Shown here: positions 1 to 7,316 of the stretch, in pieces
How positions within the stretch are numbered: position 1 is the stretch's first letter
How the letters are laid out: each line of letters opens with the position of its first letter
Assembly (NCBI GenBank): GCA_030526455.1
Contig: JAUNCU010000018.1
Coordinates: forward strand, 1 to 24,142
Direction of reading: 5' to 3'
Source of the DNA: Bacteroidales bacterium
GTDB lineage: Bacteria > Bacteroidota > Bacteroidia > Bacteroidales > Muribaculaceae
Length of the DNA: 24,142 bases
Program-made: the position numbers and the translations under genes
Notes under the pieces: generated by a model
The model's database searches: none
Seen by the model: only the letters and a program-made list of their open reading frames with translations
Told to the model about the DNA's origin: nothing

Positions 1-20
1 TTAGTCTTTTAGTCTAAAAT

Positions 21-58
21 AAAATCCACCGACGCGTTGATGATTCGGTGGATTTTTT
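21..58 (-). terminator. Intrinsic terminator after the penicillin-binding protein gene
   Basis: A 12-base perfect stem pairs 21-32 with 45-56 around a 12-base loop, directly after the stop codon of the minus-strand gene. On the minus strand it is followed by TTTT-type sequence (complement of 16-19 and the stem's own A/T end). The T run at 53-59 on the plus strand means it could also stop transcription entering from the left. Confidence 0.85.
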
Positions 59-2487
59 TAGTTGAACATATCGTCGATGGCCGATTGGTCTTCAGCCGCT
101 AGGGCTTCTTCGGCCGATAGCACGTCGTCGCCGTTGCGCTCCACTATCACGCCGCCTTCGTTGTCGTAGATTTTGTCTTCACACATCTTGAAGTCGCTCG
201 GGATGAGGAATTTCGCTCCTTCGTCGTATGGTAGTTCTTTGCTGTTGAACACCTTCCGCATAAATTTGCCGAAGATTGGTAGCGCCGCTGCCGCACCCTG
301 GCCTTCACCGGTGCTCTGGAAGTGGATGTAGCGGTCTTCGCCACCAAACCACACGCCACACACGAGTTCGGGCGTGAAGCCCACCCACCATGCATCGGCA
401 TTGTAGTTGGTCGTACCGGTCTTACCACACACGTCGCCCTTGAAGTTGTAGGCGCTCAGACGGCGACCCGTACCGCGGGTCACTACGCCTCGCAGCATTT
501 CCACCATGCGGTAGGCCGATTCCTTGCTGATGGCTTGGTTTTGCTTGGGGAAGAATTCGGCGATCACATTGCCGCGGTTGTCGCATATGCGGCTCACCAT
601 CACGGGCAATGGGCGCTGGCCATAGTTGGCGAAGGCTGAGTAGGCCGACACCATCTCGAGTAGCGAAATTTCGCACGAACCGAGCGCCAGCGTGAGCGTG
701 GTGTCGAGTTTGGTGGTGATGCCGAAGTCGTTATGCAGCGCGTCCACGAGCGCGGGAGCGCCTAAGCGGAGCAGAATTTGTGGCGGAATCCAGTTGCTCG
801 ACACGGCGAGTGCATCGCGCAATTGTGGATGCATGCCCAGGCCGTGGGAGCCGCCCTTTGGCTGCCACTTGCCGAAGCCGTTGGTGGAGTTCTCGAAGTC
901 GGTGCTGCAGGGGTGGAATCCGTTCTGCATGGCGAGCGAGAACACGAATGGCTTGGCGGTAGAACCAATCTGGCGGGCACCGGTCGACACCATGTCGTAT
1001 TTGAAGTGCTTGAAGTCGGGGCCGCCCACGTAGGCTTTCACCTTACCCGAACGTGGGTCCATGGCCACCATACCGCAGCGCAGGAAGGTCTTCATATACA
1101 TAATGGAATCGCGGGGCGACATCACACGCAGCGTTTCGCGGTCGGGCGAGTTCCAGTCAAATACGCGCATCTCCATCTTCTCGTCGAAAGCCTTGAGTAT
1201 CTCCTCGTGGCTCTTTCCTTCGGCCTTCATGGCGCGATAGCGTTCGGAGGTGCGGATGGCGAGGTTGATGACGCGTTCCTTGGTGGCTGCCGACATTTCG
1301 TCGCGGTTGCGGGTGTAGGGGTCGGTGTAGCGACCGCCACACTCGTTGCGGAAGAAGCGTGCCTGTGCTTCCATCATGTGTTCGGTCACTGCCTCCTCAG
1401 CCATACGCTGCATGCGCGAGTCGACGGTGGTGTAGATTTTCAAGCCGTCACTGTAGATGTCCCAGTTGCGGCCATCTTTGCGTTTGTTTTTCTTGCACCA
1501 GCCGTAGATGGGGTTGTTGTCCCAGTTATATTTGTCGGCGTTGTAGGCGTTGATGTTGGAGTATTTTGATGGGTCGGGTTCGTCGGCCATGAGGATGCGG
1601 CGCAGTTCTTCGCGGAAGTATGGCGCGATGCCGTCTTCGTGGGTTTCCACTTTGTGCTCGTTGAGGATGAGCGGTGTGGCCTTCAGTGCCGCAGCCGATT
1701 CAGAGGTGAGCATGCCGGCCTTGTACATCTGGTCGAACACCACGTTGCGGCGTTCCTTCACGCGCTCGGGGAAGCGGAAGGGGTTGTAGTAAGAGGGGTT
1801 CTTACACATGCCCACGAGCGTGGCGGCTTCCTGCACGTTGAGGTCCTGTGGCTTTTTGCCGAAGTACACCCACGCCGCACTGCTGATGCCCACGGCATTG
1901 TTGAGGAAGTCGAATTGGTTGAAGTACATCTTCACAATCTCGTCCTTGGTGTAGAGGCGCTCGATTTTGATGGCGATGGCCCACTCGATGGGCTTCTGCA
2001 AAGCGCGCTCGAAGATGTTGGCCGATTCGGGCGAATAGAGTTGCTTGGCAAGTTGCTGGGTGATGGTACTGCCACCGCCGGCGCTGTGGTTGCCCATGAT
2101 CACGCGCTTGATGATGGAGCGGAAAATGGCCTTCACGTCGATGCCCGAGTGCTCCTCGAAGCGCACGTCTTCGGTGGCCACGAGGGCGTCTTTCAGGTGG
2201 GGCGACATCTGTTCAAAGTCCACATAGGAGCGGTTGCCCTTGCTGCGGTAGAATTTGCCCATCTCCACACCGTCGCTGGTGTAGATGGCCGATGCATAGC
2301 GGTCGCGCGGGTGCATCAACTCTTCCACCGGCGGCATGTAGCCTATCACGCCGTTGTAGATGAGCACGGCAAGTATGATTACCAGGGCCAGGAATCCGGC
2401 CATCGACCACCACATGGCTTTCACGATGGTGCCGGTGTGGTTGCCTTTCGCTTTTTTGCTTTTCTTCGTCATATTACGCAGTCCCAT
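58..2487 (-). CDS. Class A penicillin-binding protein (PBP1A-type transglycosylase/transpeptidase)
   Basis: This 809-residue bifunctional enzyme polymerises lipid II glycan strands and cross-links the stem peptides in the periplasm. A basic cytoplasmic tail is followed by one membrane anchor at about residues 26-49. The glycosyltransferase family 51 domain shows the catalytic motif ATEDVRFEEHSG (Glu at about 106) and GGSTITQQLAK (about 138-148). The penicillin-binding domain has the serine motif GSTAK (Ser 509, Lys 512), the SSN motif at 563-565 and KTGTT starting at 689. All catalytic motifs are present, so it should be active. A start five codons downstream (MTKKSKK) is equally possible. 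It is transcribed alone, away from pyrB, with its own terminator. The length fits Bacteroidetes PBP1A proteins. Family call is firm; which of several paralogues it is cannot be told from the window, so no gene symbol is given. Confidence 0.95.
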   Translation of the reverse strand: MGLRNMTKKSKKAKGNHTGTIVKAMWWSMAGFLALVIILAVLIYNGVIGYMPPVEELMHPRDRYASAIYTSDGVEMGKFYRSKGNRSYVDFEQMSPHLKDALVATEDVRFEEHSGIDVKAIFRSIIKRVIMGNHSAGGGSTITQQLAKQLYSPESANIFERALQKPIEWAIAIKIERLYTKDEIVKMYFNQFDFLNNAVGISSAAWVYFGKKPQDLNVQEAATLVGMCKNPSYYNPFRFPERVKERRNVVFDQMYKAGMLTSESAAALKATPLILNEHKVETHEDGIAPYFREELRRILMADEPDPSKYSNINAYNADKYNWDNNPIYGWCKKNKRKDGRNWDIYSDGLKIYTTVDSRMQRMAEEAVTEHMMEAQARFFRNECGGRYTDPYTRNRDEMSAATKERVINLAIRTSERYRAMKAEGKSHEEILKAFDEKMEMRVFDWNSPDRETLRVMSPRDSIMYMKTFLRCGMVAMDPRSGKVKAYVGGPDFKHFKYDMVSTGARQIGSTAKPFVFSLAMQNGFHPCSTDFENSTNGFGKWQPKGGSHGLGMHPQLRDALAVSSNWIPPQILLRLGAPALVDALHNDFGITTKLDTTLTLALGSCEISLLEMVSAYSAFANYGQRPLPVMVSRICDNRGNVIAEFFPKQNQAISKESAYRMVEMLRGVVTRGTGRRLSAYNFKGDVCGKTGTTNYNADAWWVGFTPELVCGVWFGGEDRYIHFQSTGEGQGAAAALPIFGKFMRKVFNSKELPYDEGAKFLIPSDFKMCEDKIYDNEGGVIVERNGDDVLSAEEALAAEDQSAIDDMFN

Positions 2488-2548
2488 AAATGTTATGTGT
2501 CGTGGGTAGGAATAATATTTATCCGATATTTTATTTCAATTCAAGATG

Positions 2549-2556
2549 CAAATATA
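2549..2556 (-). promoter_or_regulatory. Candidate promoter -7 element for the penicillin-binding protein gene
   Basis: On the minus strand 2556 to 2549 reads TATATTTG, a perfect match to the Bacteroidetes TAnnTTTG -7 element, about 62 bases before the start codon. No good -33 TTTG is visible at the expected distance, so the call rests on one element. Confidence 0.5.
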
Positions 2557-2661
2557 ACTCTTTTTGCCATAACACACACTATAAAACGCGCGAAAGATGC
2601 ACTCTTGAAGTTTTTGCAATTATTTTTGCTCGCTTCGGTGCCATATTTCGGGAAAAATTCC

Positions 2662-2669
2662 TAACTTTG
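2662..2669 (+). promoter_or_regulatory. Candidate promoter -7 element for the pyrBI transcript
   Basis: TAACTTTG matches the Bacteroidetes -7 consensus TAnnTTTG. It would place the transcript start near 2674-2676, giving a leader of about 205 bases before pyrB. The -33 element is poor. No better match was noticed between here and the pyrB start. Confidence 0.5.
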
Positions 2670-2678
2670 TTCTTTGAA

Positions 2679-2849
2679 ATGACACTTAGGGCAATGCATA
2701 ACCGTGATGCTGCGCCAGGCACTTTTTGCTTGGCAAGCGGGTTATCTTTTCTCTGCAAAGTGTGGTTTCGATTTATAACATGGAGTTTGATAGTCAACCG
2801 CCGGCACCGCTGCCACGATTGGCTATTTTTTTATCCCGATTTCACATAA
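2679..2849 (+). CDS. Putative pyrBI leader peptide
   Basis: A 56-codon open frame starts just after the predicted transcription start (ATG at 2679, alternative ATG at 2694 in the same frame) and stops at 2849, 31 bases before pyrB. It is the first start codon on the predicted transcript. It reads straight through the terminator-like hairpin at 2791-2832, as the enteric pyrBI leader peptide gene does. The predicted peptide (beginning MTLRAMHNRD, ending FFYPDFT) resembles no protein I know, and is rich in Phe, Trp and Arg. Function would come from translating it rather than from the product. Translation is not demonstrated; it may be a chance frame. Confidence 0.4.
   Translation: MTLRAMHNRDAAPGTFCLASGLSFLCKVWFRFITWSLIVNRRHRCHDWLFFYPDFT
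2791..2832 (+). terminator. Terminator-like hairpin (candidate attenuator) in the pyrB leader
   Basis: TAGTCAACCG (2791-2800) pairs with CGATTGGCTA (2816-2825) with one G-T pair and one mismatch. Inside it GGCA (2803-2806) pairs with TGCC (2811-2814) around a four-base loop. Seven T residues follow at 2826-2832. This has the form of an intrinsic terminator but lies between the predicted promoter and pyrB, 48 bases before the start codon, so it would act as an attenuator. Confidence 0.65.
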
Positions 2850-2880
2850 TTTCTCAATACATAATCATTTCATCGCTATT

Positions 2881-3792
2881 ATGAACAAAAAAAGTTTGGT
2901 TTCAATTTCCGACCTCAGCAAGGAAGAAATTGTGGGCTTGCTGCAAAGAGCGGCCGAATTTGAGAAAAACCCCAACCAGCGCATCCTCGAGGGCAAGGTG
3001 GTGGCTACGCTGTTTTTCGAGCCTTCTACCCGCACCCGATTGAGTTTCGAGACCGCTGTGAACCGCCTCGGCGGACGCGTGATTGGCTTCAGCGACGCCA
3101 AGACGAGCAGCCAGTCGAAGGGCGAAACGCTCAAGGATACCATCATGATGGTGAGCAACTATGCCGACGTGATCGTGATGCGTCACCCGCTCGAGGGTGC
3201 AGCACGCTACGCGAGCGAAATCTCGCCTGTGCCTATCGTGAACGCGGGCGACGGCGCCAACCAGCACCCCTCGCAGACGATGCTCGACCTCTACAGCATC
3301 TACAAAACGCAAGGCACGCTCGACAACCAGGTAATCACCATGGTGGGCGACCTGAAATATGGCCGCACGGTGCACTCGCTCCTGGAGGCAATGCACTTCT
3401 GGAACCCTCGCTTCAATTTCGTGGCGTGCGAAGAACTGAAGATGCCTGAGAAATACAAGCGATTCTGCGACGAGCACGGTATCGCCTATCGCGAAACCAC
3501 CGAGTTCTCGCAGGAGGTGATCAACGAAACCGACATTCTCTATATGACTCGCGTGCAGGGCGAGCGCTTTACCGATGTGCTTGAATATGAGCGCACAAAG
3601 AGTCTCTATACCCTCCACAACGCCATGCTCGAGAATAGCAAGCCTAATCTGAAGGTGCTCCACCCACTGCCTCGCATCACCGAAATCGACCAGGATGTGG
3701 ACGACAACCCTAAGGCTTATTTCTTCCAGCAGGCGAAAAACGGTCTCTACGCCCGCCAGGCTATCCTGTGCCGCGCGCTGGGCATCGAATAA
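2881..3792 (+). CDS. pyrB: Aspartate carbamoyltransferase, catalytic subunit
   Basis: Catalyses carbamoyl phosphate + L-aspartate to N-carbamoyl-L-aspartate, the first committed step of pyrimidine synthesis, in the cytoplasm. The 303-residue length is normal for the catalytic chain. The carbamoyl-phosphate site STRTR is at residues 49-53, the 80s-loop SQSKGET at 78-83, the GDGANQHPSQTMLDL segment at about 123-137, and HPLPRI at 261-266. pyrI follows after 48 bases, which fits the enteric-type holoenzyme of six catalytic and six regulatory chains. The start ATG follows an AT-rich stretch; no Shine-Dalgarno is seen, as usual in this phylum. The leader upstream carries a candidate attenuator. 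Confidence 0.98.
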   Translation: MNKKSLVSISDLSKEEIVGLLQRAAEFEKNPNQRILEGKVVATLFFEPSTRTRLSFETAVNRLGGRVIGFSDAKTSSQSKGETLKDTIMMVSNYADVIVMRHPLEGAARYASEISPVPIVNAGDGANQHPSQTMLDLYSIYKTQGTLDNQVITMVGDLKYGRTVHSLLEAMHFWNPRFNFVACEELKMPEKYKRFCDEHGIAYRETTEFSQEVINETDILYMTRVQGERFTDVLEYERTKSLYTLHNAMLENSKPNLKVLHPLPRITEIDQDVDDNPKAYFFQQAKNGLYARQAILCRALGIE

Positions 3793-3840
3793 TTTTTTCT
3801 ATCTACAGAATATATTATCTCATTAAGTATTCACAAAATC

Positions 3841-4302
3841 ATGGTAAAAGACAAGAAAGAACTGGCAGTGGCCGCTCTGCGTAACGGCACCGTCATCGAC
3901 CATATCCCCAGCGAATCGCTCTTCCAGGTGGTTGATATGCTGGGCCTCCGCAATGTGACCACCAGTGTCACCATCGGCTTCAACCTCTCTAGTTCGGAGA
4001 TGGGCAAGAAGGGTATCATCAAGATTGCCGACGTGGAATATCCCGAGGATGTGCTCAACCGCATCGCCCTGATCGCGCCCACCGCGGTGGTGAACATTAT
4101 CAAGGACTACGATGTGGTGGCTAAGCGCCCTGTGTCGCTGCCCGACCAACTCTTCGACATCGTGAAGTGCCCTAACCCCAAGTGCATCAGCAACAACGAG
4201 CCTATGCGCACCCACTTCGAGGTGGTGGCCCACGCGCCGCTGCAGTTGCGCTGCCACTTCTGCGAATGCGTGGCTCCCGCATCTGAAATCACGCTGAAAT
4301 AA
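3841..4302 (+). CDS. pyrI: Aspartate carbamoyltransferase, regulatory subunit
   Basis: The 153-residue chain binds nucleotide effectors in its N-terminal domain and contacts the catalytic chain through a C-terminal zinc domain. The N-terminal part (VAALRNGTVIDHIPSE, residues 10-25) has the typical PyrI allosteric-domain start. Four cysteines at 110, 115, 138 and 141 (CPNPKC and CHFC) form the expected structural zinc site. It follows pyrB on the same strand and is probably co-transcribed. With PyrB it should give an ATP/CTP-responsive enzyme; the effector response is known for the family and not visible here. Confidence 0.97.
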   Translation: MVKDKKELAVAALRNGTVIDHIPSESLFQVVDMLGLRNVTTSVTIGFNLSSSEMGKKGIIKIADVEYPEDVLNRIALIAPTAVVNIIKDYDVVAKRPVSLPDQLFDIVKCPNPKCISNNEPMRTHFEVVAHAPLQLRCHFCECVAPASEITLK

Positions 4303-4309
4303 TCTCTGA

Positions 4310-5173
4310 ATGAAGAAAATTATCAGCGAAAAATACCAAAGTTTCAAGACATTCCAGAAGGAGGGACGAAAAATCCCTCGCTCTGGAATGACGTTTCACA
4401 ACTGCCCGGCGTGTGGGCGCGGCTTCTTCGGCAACTTCTGCCCCCACTGCGGCGAGAAGGGCGAGGTGAAGCGCTTCAGTATGAAGGAGATGGCAATCAC
4501 CTCTTTCGTGAGCGTGGCGCGCCTCGACAATGCCCTGTTGCGCACCGCCGTCGAACTCTTCACGCGTCCTGGCTACCTCATCAGCCGCTACATCCACGGC
4601 CACCGCAAGATGTATGTGCCGCCGGTGAAGATTTTCCTCATCTCTTTCCTGCTGCTGGGCATCCTTAAGTTTGCCCTGCCGCATGCGGCCGACGCTATCC
4701 AGGAATCCGACTTCTTCGACTGGGCCAATTTCGCTAAGATGCTCACGGCTTTCATTGGCGAGAATGTGATGCACTACGTAGTGGCCATGAGCACATGGCT
4801 CGATTCGCAGCCCTGGGCGGAGCAAATCTATTACCTGCCCTTCCAGATGGCGGCGCTGATGCTGGTGTTTCGCAAAACGCGGTTCCGCCTGAGCGAAAAC
4901 ACGCCCAACTGGGCCGAAGCCTTCGTGCTGCTCATCTACAGCGACGCCCTGGAGACGATGGCCGCCATCGCCCTCTACCCCTTCGGGCTCGACGACGAAA
5001 CCGACATCCTGTGGTTTGTCTACATGGTGGTGATTCTGCACCAGATGTTCCGCATCGGCTGGCTGAAGGCGCTGTGGCGCACGGCGCTGGTGGCGCTGCT
5101 CATGACCGTGTTCCTCATGGTGCTGGTGATGGCGGTTGCGCTGGCCATGATTATTTTCAACCACGCCTTCTAG
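4310..5173 (+). CDS. DUF3667 family membrane protein with N-terminal zinc ribbon
   Basis: A 287-residue protein of unknown function. Near the N terminus a zinc-ribbon pattern CPACGRGFFGNFCPHCGE has cysteines at 32, 35, 44 and 47. Next comes a conserved-looking segment (about 55-105) ending in GHRKMYVPPVKIFL. The rest is hydrophobic, with likely membrane segments around 104-122, 176-187, 203-222, 232-248 and 258-283. This arrangement matches the DUF3667 family of Bacteroidetes. It starts only seven bases after pyrI and is probably the last gene of that transcript, though nothing in the protein suggests a pyrimidine role. Transport or membrane-bound regulation are guesses only. Confidence 0.8.
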   Translation: MKKIISEKYQSFKTFQKEGRKIPRSGMTFHNCPACGRGFFGNFCPHCGEKGEVKRFSMKEMAITSFVSVARLDNALLRTAVELFTRPGYLISRYIHGHRKMYVPPVKIFLISFLLLGILKFALPHAADAIQESDFFDWANFAKMLTAFIGENVMHYVVAMSTWLDSQPWAEQIYYLPFQMAALMLVFRKTRFRLSENTPNWAEAFVLLIYSDALETMAAIALYPFGLDDETDILWFVYMVVILHQMFRIGWLKALWRTALVALLMTVFLMVLVMAVALAMIIFNHAF

Positions 5174-5179
5174 GCGGCG

Positions 5180-5214
5180 TGCCGCAATCGAGCAAGCGGA
5201 TAGCGGGCATTTTT
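5180..5214 (+). terminator. Weak candidate terminator after the pyrBI-DUF3667 genes
   Basis: TGCCGC (5180-5185) can pair with GCGGGCA (5203-5209) with one bulged G, followed by five T residues at 5210-5214. The stem is short and interrupted. Its place between a stop codon and a new promoter supports the call. Confidence 0.4.
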
Positions 5215-5217
5215 CAT

Positions 5218-5248
5218 TTTGCCATCCCAAAAACATTTCCTATCTTTG
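5218..5248 (+). promoter_or_regulatory. Promoter of the flavin reductase-glyA transcript
   Basis: TTTG at 5218-5221, 19 bases, then TATCTTTG at 5241-5248: a full match to the Bacteroidetes -33/-7 consensus (TTTG-N19-TAnnTTTG). The first start codon is 28 bases after it. Confidence 0.8.
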
Positions 5249-5276
5249 TAACTCACAAAACAAAGGCTTCTGCACT

Positions 5277-5870
5277 ATGAAACAGAATTGGCGTCCTGGC
5301 ACTATGGTGTATCCGCTTCCGGCGGTGCTGGTCACTTGTGGCAGCACCGAGGAGGAATACAATGTGTTTACCGCAGCATGGACTGGCACCATTTGCTCCG
5401 ACCCCGCCATGTGCTATGTGTCGATACGCCCTGAGCGCCACAGCCACGGCATCGTGACGCGAAACATGGAATTCACCATCAATCTCACCACAGCCTCTCT
5501 GGCACGCGCCACCGACTGGTGCGGCGTGCGTTCGGGGCGCGACTTCGATAAGTTTAAGGAAATGAACCTCACGCCTCTGAAGGGTGTGAAGGTGTCGTGC
5601 CCTTTCCTGGAGGAGGCACCCATGAGCATTGAGTGCCGGGTGAAGGAGATTGTGAAACTGGGCACCCACGACATGTTCATAGCCGAGGTGCTCAACGTGA
5701 TTGCCGACGACCGCTACATCGACCCCGAAACCGGTGCCTTCAGCCTCGAGAAGGCGGGCATCATGGCTTATTGCCACGGCCAGTACTACACCCTGGGCGA
5801 GCGATTGGGGAAATTCGGATGGAGTGTGCAGAAGAAGAAAGCAAAAAAACTTAACCCTAAAAAGAAATAA
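5277..5870 (+). CDS. Flavin reductase family protein (FMN-binding split barrel)
   Basis: A 197-residue protein of the flavin reductase-like/flavoredoxin group, which bind FMN and pass electrons from NAD(P)H or a partner protein. Characteristic parts are the N-terminal PLPAVLVTCGS strand, the segment NVFTAAWTGTICSDPAM (about residues 25-41), SIRPERHSHGIV and FTINLTTASL, and the C-terminal YYTLGERLGKFGWS. The tail (about 180-197) is lysine-rich. It has its own strong promoter and stands two bases before glyA, so the two are almost certainly co-transcribed. No substrate can be assigned from sequence. The link to serine/one-carbon metabolism through the shared transcript is inference. Confidence 0.85.
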   Translation: MKQNWRPGTMVYPLPAVLVTCGSTEEEYNVFTAAWTGTICSDPAMCYVSIRPERHSHGIVTRNMEFTINLTTASLARATDWCGVRSGRDFDKFKEMNLTPLKGVKVSCPFLEEAPMSIECRVKEIVKLGTHDMFIAEVLNVIADDRYIDPETGAFSLEKAGIMAYCHGQYYTLGERLGKFGWSVQKKKAKKLNPKKK

Positions 5871-5872
5871 CT

Positions 5873-7153
5873 ATGTTCCAAGACAACGAAATCTTCAGTA
5901 TTATCGAGCGTGAAAACCAGCGCCAACTCAAGGGCATGGAACTGATCGCTAGCGAAAACTTCGTGAGCCCACAAGTGATGCAGGCCATGGGCAGTTGCCT
6001 CACCAATAAGTATGCCGAAGGCTACCCCGGCCACCGCTACTACGGCGGTTGCCAGTGTGTGGACGAGAGCGAAACCATCGCTATCGAGCGCATCAAGCAA
6101 CTCTACGGCGCCGAATATGCCAATGTGCAGCCTCACTCGGGCGCTCAGGCCAATATGGCGGTGTTCCTCGCTTGCCTCAAGCCTGGCGATAAGTTCATGG
6201 GCCTCAACCTGGCCATGGGCGGTCACCTCTCTCACGGTAGCCCAGTGAACTTCTCGGGTATGATGTTCCAAGACTGCGAATACGACGTGCGCGAAAGCGA
6301 CGGCCTCGTGGACTACGACATGATGGAGGAAGTGGCACTGCGCGAACAGCCTAAACTCATCGTGGGTGGCGCCAGCGCCTACAGCCGCGACTGGGACTAC
6401 GCTCGCATGCGCGCCATCGCCGACAAGGTGGGCGCTCTGCTGATGATCGATATGGCTCACCCCGCTGGCCTCATCGCTGCCGGATTGCTCGAAAATCCGC
6501 TGAAATATGCCCACATCGTTACCTCTACCACCCACAAGACTCTCCGTGGTCCTCGTGGCGGTATCATCTTGCTGGGCAAGGACTTCGACAATCCTTGGGG
6601 CAAAACCACTAAGAAGGGCGTGGTGAGAAAGATGTCGTCGCTGCTCGACTCGGCCGTATTCCCCGGTGTGCAGGGCGGTCCGCTCGAACACGTGATCGCT
6701 GCTAAGGCTGTGGCTTTCGGCGAAGCACTCCAGCCCGAATTCAAGACTTATCAGCAACAGGTGAAGACCAATGCCGCCGTTATGGCTCAGGCATTCGTCG
6801 ACAAGGGCTACAAGATTTGCTCTGGCGGCACCGACAACCACTGCATCCTCATCGACCTCCGCACCAAGTTCCCCGAACTCACCGGTAAGGTGGCTGAAAA
6901 CGCGCTCGTGGCTGCCGACATCACCGTCAACAAAAACATGGTGCCCTACGATTCACGCAGCGCATTCCAGACTTCAGGCCTCCGCGTAGGCACCCCAGCC
7001 ATGACCACCCGCGGCGCTAAAGAAGACCTCATGCCCGAAATCGTGGAACTCATCGACACCGTGCTCCACAACCCAGAAAGCGAAGCCAACATCGCCGCCG
7101 TACGCGAAAAGGTAAACGCCATCATGAAAGATTACCCCATCTTCGCCTGGTAA
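5873..7153 (+). CDS. glyA: Serine hydroxymethyltransferase
   Basis: A PLP enzyme that converts serine and tetrahydrofolate to glycine and 5,10-methylene-tetrahydrofolate in the cytoplasm. At 426 residues it has the usual bacterial length. Clear signatures are LIASENFVSPQVMQAMGS (about 24-41), NKYAEGYPGHRYYGGC (45-60), the MIDMAHPAGLIAAGL block (191-205) and the cofactor-binding STTHKTLRGPRGG with Lys at 222. Start ATG at 5873 is two bases after the preceding stop. A strong terminator follows. No anomalies. Confidence 0.98.
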   Translation: MFQDNEIFSIIERENQRQLKGMELIASENFVSPQVMQAMGSCLTNKYAEGYPGHRYYGGCQCVDESETIAIERIKQLYGAEYANVQPHSGAQANMAVFLACLKPGDKFMGLNLAMGGHLSHGSPVNFSGMMFQDCEYDVRESDGLVDYDMMEEVALREQPKLIVGGASAYSRDWDYARMRAIADKVGALLMIDMAHPAGLIAAGLLENPLKYAHIVTSTTHKTLRGPRGGIILLGKDFDNPWGKTTKKGVVRKMSSLLDSAVFPGVQGGPLEHVIAAKAVAFGEALQPEFKTYQQQVKTNAAVMAQAFVDKGYKICSGGTDNHCILIDLRTKFPELTGKVAENALVAADITVNKNMVPYDSRSAFQTSGLRVGTPAMTTRGAKEDLMPEIVELIDTVLHNPESEANIAAVREKVNAIMKDYPIFAW

Positions 7154-7187
7154 TAAAGCAAGAAAAGAAAAAGAAAAGAAATCTCAA

Positions 7188-7237
7188 AACTCTCAACGCT
7201 TGGCTCAAAAAAAGGCCAAGCCTGAGAGTTTTTTTTT
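7188..7237 (+). terminator. Intrinsic terminator after glyA
   Basis: Two nested stems: AACTCTCA (7188-7195) with TGAGAGTT (7223-7230), and inside it GCTTGGC (7198-7204) with GCCAAGC (7215-7221). A T run at 7229-7237 follows. It also argues that the next gene does not start at the TTG at 7200, which lies inside the stem. Confidence 0.9.
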
Positions 7238-7316
7238 CACGAAGCAAATACTCAGCACTATAGCGCCTGAAATCACCAAAAAGAAAAGAAAGAAGCCCCC
7301 AAAAATCTTCCACAGC

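Noticed and set aside
778..1569. Long plus-strand open frame opposite the penicillin-binding protein gene, and similar long antisense frames elsewhere (for example opposite 14000-15450, 19157-20095 and 22991-23998)
   Set aside because: They lie opposite genes with complete motif sets, have His/Val/Ala-rich low-quality sequence and match no family. They come from the codon use of the real genes.
2490..2678. Longer upstream extension of the pyrB leader frame from 2490
   Set aside because: It would begin before the predicted promoter and spans AT-rich intergenic DNA; only the part after 2679 can be on the transcript.
7200..7316. TTG start at 7200 for the HUH-SLOG gene
   Set aside because: It lies inside the glyA terminator stem and adds a lysine-rich stretch without family likeness; ATG 7317 is the better start.
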